From Symbiodinium natans (lineage: Eukaryota; Sar; Dinophyceae; Suessiales; Symbiodiniaceae), in assembly GCA_905221605.1 (NCBI GenBank), contig CAJNDS010002613.1, forward strand, positions 215,001 through 279,000: DNA of 64,000 bases, written 5' to 3'. Below are positions 61,751 to 64,000 of the stretch, in pieces; position 1 is the stretch's first letter; each line of letters starts with the position of its first letter. The position numbers were made by a program, and so were the translations under genes. The notes beneath the pieces were generated by a model. The model was given only the letters and a program-made list of their open reading frames with translations, made no database searches and was not told where the DNA came from.

Positions 61751-62425
61751 GGTCCCCGAAGTTTCGTCCCGCCGGCGTTTCAGGGCGGGAGGTTTCAACT
61801 AACAGCTGCCAGTGCGGGGCGTCAAAGCCAGCTTGCCGCAGACTCGACTCCGAGCCAAGGGCGGCGGCTACGCAGGGCAGGAGACAACCTTCATGTTGTA
61901 GATGGGACCGGGCTTGGGCAAGCAGCCCCTCAACGATGCCCGGGTGGCGCTCGCGGAGGGTGGGGAGGGTGTCCGGACACAGTGGCTAAGAGGCCCCAAA
62001 GTCGCCAAGTGCCGTCACCTCCTTGGTTGGCGGAGTTCGACGCTCCTGCCTTGCTGGCGGTCGACGCCGCTAAACTCAGCGCCAACCTGCTCCGAGCACG
62101 CCGAAGTGCCGCGGCAGGCCCGTCAGGCGCCACGTGCGAGCACATGCGCGTGCTGCTTGATGACGAGGATTGTTGCGAACTCTTGCACAACGCGGCGCAG
62201 TGCCTGGCTCGTGCGGAGGTTCCTGAGCAAATCGCTGCCGGGCTTCGCCTTGGCCGCATGGTGGCCCTCCAAAAGCCCGCGGGGGTATTCGGGCCTTAGA
62301 GTGGCCTTAGTTATGGGCGACGTGTTTCGTCGGCTGGTCTCGCGCACGCTCGCCCAGCAGTTGAGCGCCCAATTGCAGGAAGCCTGCGCTCCGTACCAAT
62401 ACGCTTTGACAGGCTTTGACCACCA
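61751..62425 (+). pseudogene. RLE non-LTR retrotransposon E7, N-terminal reverse transcriptase part
   Basis: LSANLLRARRSAAAGPSGAT, CEHMRVLLDDEDCCELLHNA, CLARAEVPEQIAAGLRLGRM, VALQKPAG, a frameshift near 62290, then VMGDVFRRLVSRTLAQQL and CAPYQYAL. This is the finger part of the reverse transcriptase, before the catalytic FxDD block, which is absent. From about 62425 the coding strand switches. Confidence 0.7.
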
Positions 62426-63015
62426 GAGCAGGTACGCCCAGGAGGCCCAATGTGCCGCAGGGCGCGAGGCCTCCGCCGACCGCAAACCGAGCCCTCCAAA
62501 GTGCAGAGGCAACTGTGCCCGCCGAATGGCGAGGCCGTCCAAAAACGGCGGTGCTTCGTTGGCCAACAACGCCCCCAGGCAAGTAAGAACCGCCTCATCA
62601 TGGCGGCGGGCAAAAGCCGCCGTGGCGGAGGGCGGCAAGGCGCGGAGCAGGTAGTGGCAACGCGGGGCAGCGCACATGAGCAACAGCAGCCCGTAGCCGC
62701 CTGGAGGTCCGGGGCGGCGGGGATTTTGGACAACAAGGGCTCGTGGGCCCCAGCCTTTCGTTGCAAGAACGCGTCAACAAAGGCATCGCTGCCCAACGGT
62801 GTGCCTTGGACGACCATGCCTTGCTGATCTGCCGGCAGGGAGTGGGCGCCAACCCACACGGGCAGGCCCGCAGGCTCCTGGCCTGCAGCGTTCCAAACCC
62901 GCGTTTTGCCGAGGTTCAGGTCTATGTCGGCGTGCTCCGCCAACGCAGTGCGAAGGATACGGAAGGTGCGTTCAACCGGGCACGTGATGTATGTGTCATG
63001 CAAAAAAGCATACCG
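62426..63015 (-). pseudogene. RLE retrotransposon E8, inverted post-catalytic RT segment
   Basis: Minus strand: YAFLHDTYITCPVERTFRIL, LAEHADIDLNLGKTRVWNAA, GTPLGSDAFVDAFLQRKAG, a frameshift near 62690, then FARRHDEAVLTCLGALLANE, FGGLGLRSAEASRPAAHWAS. FLHDTY stands where active enzymes have F-DD, so the second catalytic aspartate pair is altered. It abuts the sense-strand nuclease part at about 63015. Confidence 0.7.
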
Positions 63016-63695
63016 GGCCTGCTTGCGCGCCGTGCCAAAGTCGTCGAGCGCGCCTGGGTGCGCGTCGCGCGCGAGGCTGTTGGGCCAGAGAGCCAAGTGG
63101 TGCCGCGGCCCATACCACCGCGCCTGGAGTACTCCCGGCGGACCGTCGCCGCTTGGACCTCGTCATCTACGGGGCGACCCCGTTGGGAGGGGCGCTATGC
63201 TGCGACGCCACACTCCTGGCACGCCCCACTGCGGAGCCGCAGACCGTGACAGGGCCGTGCTGCGCACGGCCGAGCGGCGTAAGCGGGCCACCTACCCCGA
63301 GCTCGCACAGGGGGGGGCGCAACAGCTCTGCGTGCTTGGTTGTGAGGTCGGGGGGCGCTGGAACGCCGAGGCTGCGTCAGTGGTGCGACGCCTGGTCCGC
63401 TTGCGGGCCTGCCGCGCCCCGCACCTCTGCGCGCGGTTGCCGGCGTCGCCGGCACGCAGGTGGTGGAGCGCCCTGTCCGTCGCATGCCAGCAGGCGGTCG
63501 GCTCAACGGCGCTGGGGAGGGCAAGGGCGGTACAGCCTGCCGACCCTGGCTGACCCGGACGGACCGAGTCGCCTGCCGCTGCGCTGAAGCCCGCTGGCTG
63601 CTGCTGCGAGCGTGGCGTAGCTTGCCCGGGTAGTTTTGGAGCCGCTTAGCCGACCAAACGGATCAGCAGGCATAAAAGTCCGAGAACAAAAAAAG
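63016..63695 (+). pseudogene. RLE retrotransposon E8, sense endonuclease and 3' end (type II)
   Basis: GLLARRAKVVERAWVRVARE, then DRRRLDLVIYGATPLGGALC, CDATLL, then AERRKRATYPELAQGGAQQL, CVLGCEVGGRWNAEA, RRWWSALSVACQQAVGSTAL, and DPDGPSRLPLR with TGA at 63585-63587, spread over three frames. The R-LDLVIYG...CCDATL pair resembles the PD...D strands of restriction-like nucleases. A short A-run lies at 63688-63694. Confidence 0.72.
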
Positions 63696-63726
63696 CATAC
63701 AAGTCTTCACCCTGGCGGAAGGTCGA

Positions 63727-64000
63727 ATGGGCCGTCCGCAACGCTCGGTGGATGTCAACGGATCCCCCTGTTCGCCTCCCTCCGCCTGGGATATGTGCCA
63801 TAGGGCTTTCCTGCGGGAGGCCGATCCTGCCTCGGCCGCCCTGCTGGATTCGCAGGCCCGACCTCACGCTGCCCACCCTGCCGGAGTTCACCCTGGAGAT
63901 CCCTGGAGTCGCCCCTTTTCCGGGTCATACTGCTCCGCAGACTCCGGCTGCCGTGGCCGCTGACCTCTGCCAGATGCCGGGATCCTTACGGCGACCATCT
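63727..64000 (+). pseudogene. RLE retrotransposon E9 (type I), runs off the window
   Basis: MCHRAFLREADPASAALLDS, TLPEFTLEIPG and FRVILLRRLRLPWPLTSARC, RDPYGDH are readable with one or two frameshifts. The knuckle region is reached at the window edge. Confidence 0.65.

Noticed and set aside
1-64000. Dinoflagellate spliced-leader or relic leader sequences
   Set aside because: I searched by eye for the conserved leader (CCATTTTGGCTCAAG) and found none, so this marker does not support the taxonomic call.

Overview
The window looks like nuclear DNA of an alveolate, most likely a dinoflagellate (Symbiodiniaceae or a relative). Plant-type TTTAGGG/CCCTAAA arrays are scattered through it in both orientations, one gene family sits in a one-way tandem array, and genes are sparse and broken up by low-complexity DNA. 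One end is packed with relics of the RLE-type non-LTR retrotransposons I associate with dinoflagellate genomes. The assignment is inference; no rRNA, tRNA or spliced-leader sequence was found to fix it.

Layout. 1-8.9 kb: telomere-like arrays, homopolymer runs and microsatellites with no convincing gene. 9.0-36.2 kb: a tandem array of PP2C-type protein phosphatase genes on the + strand, flanked by two diverged copies of one segment (about 9.0-11.4 kb and 31.1-35.0 kb). Five single-exon copies are intact (B1-B5, 312 codons). Three are degenerate (A1-A3) and alternate with B1-B3 in a compound unit of about 5.4 kb. B3-B4-B5 follow in a simpler 2.2 kb unit. A ninth copy (P) at 35 kb is a pseudogene. 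All four degenerate copies carry fold-back inverted duplications of pieces of the phosphatase gene: 100-bp arms with a 17-nt loop at the 3' end of A1-A3, about 59-bp arms over the catalytic DGH motif in A1-A3, and 66-bp arms at the start codon plus 29-bp arms at the stop in P. This is the most unusual feature of the window.

36-55 kb: sparse sequence with a few fragmentary coding exons. The best are a secreted PAN/Apple-like gene (44.4-45.7 kb) and a gene with putative immunoglobulin (He_PIG-like) repeats (49.4-51.1 kb). Three families of short terminal-inverted-repeat elements lie here and in the array flanks: TIR-1 (CTTGGAGGTTCATGGTAC), TIR-2 (CTGGTTCTTAGTAGGGAATG) and TIR-3 (TATGGGGGTTTCCGAAAATA). 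One TIR-2 copy is split by a telomere-like array. Two long purine tracts and a G-run satellite are also present.

56-64 kb: a GC-rich graveyard of 5'-truncated, frameshifted retrotransposons. Their parts are reverse transcriptase, a CxC...HxxxC knuckle and a restriction-like endonuclease. Two endonuclease subtypes are mixed. One insertion is precisely nested, with a poly(A) tail and a 7-bp target-site duplication, and another copy has a twin-priming-like inversion.

Only B1-B5 look like intact genes; almost everything else is repeat, relic or partial exon.
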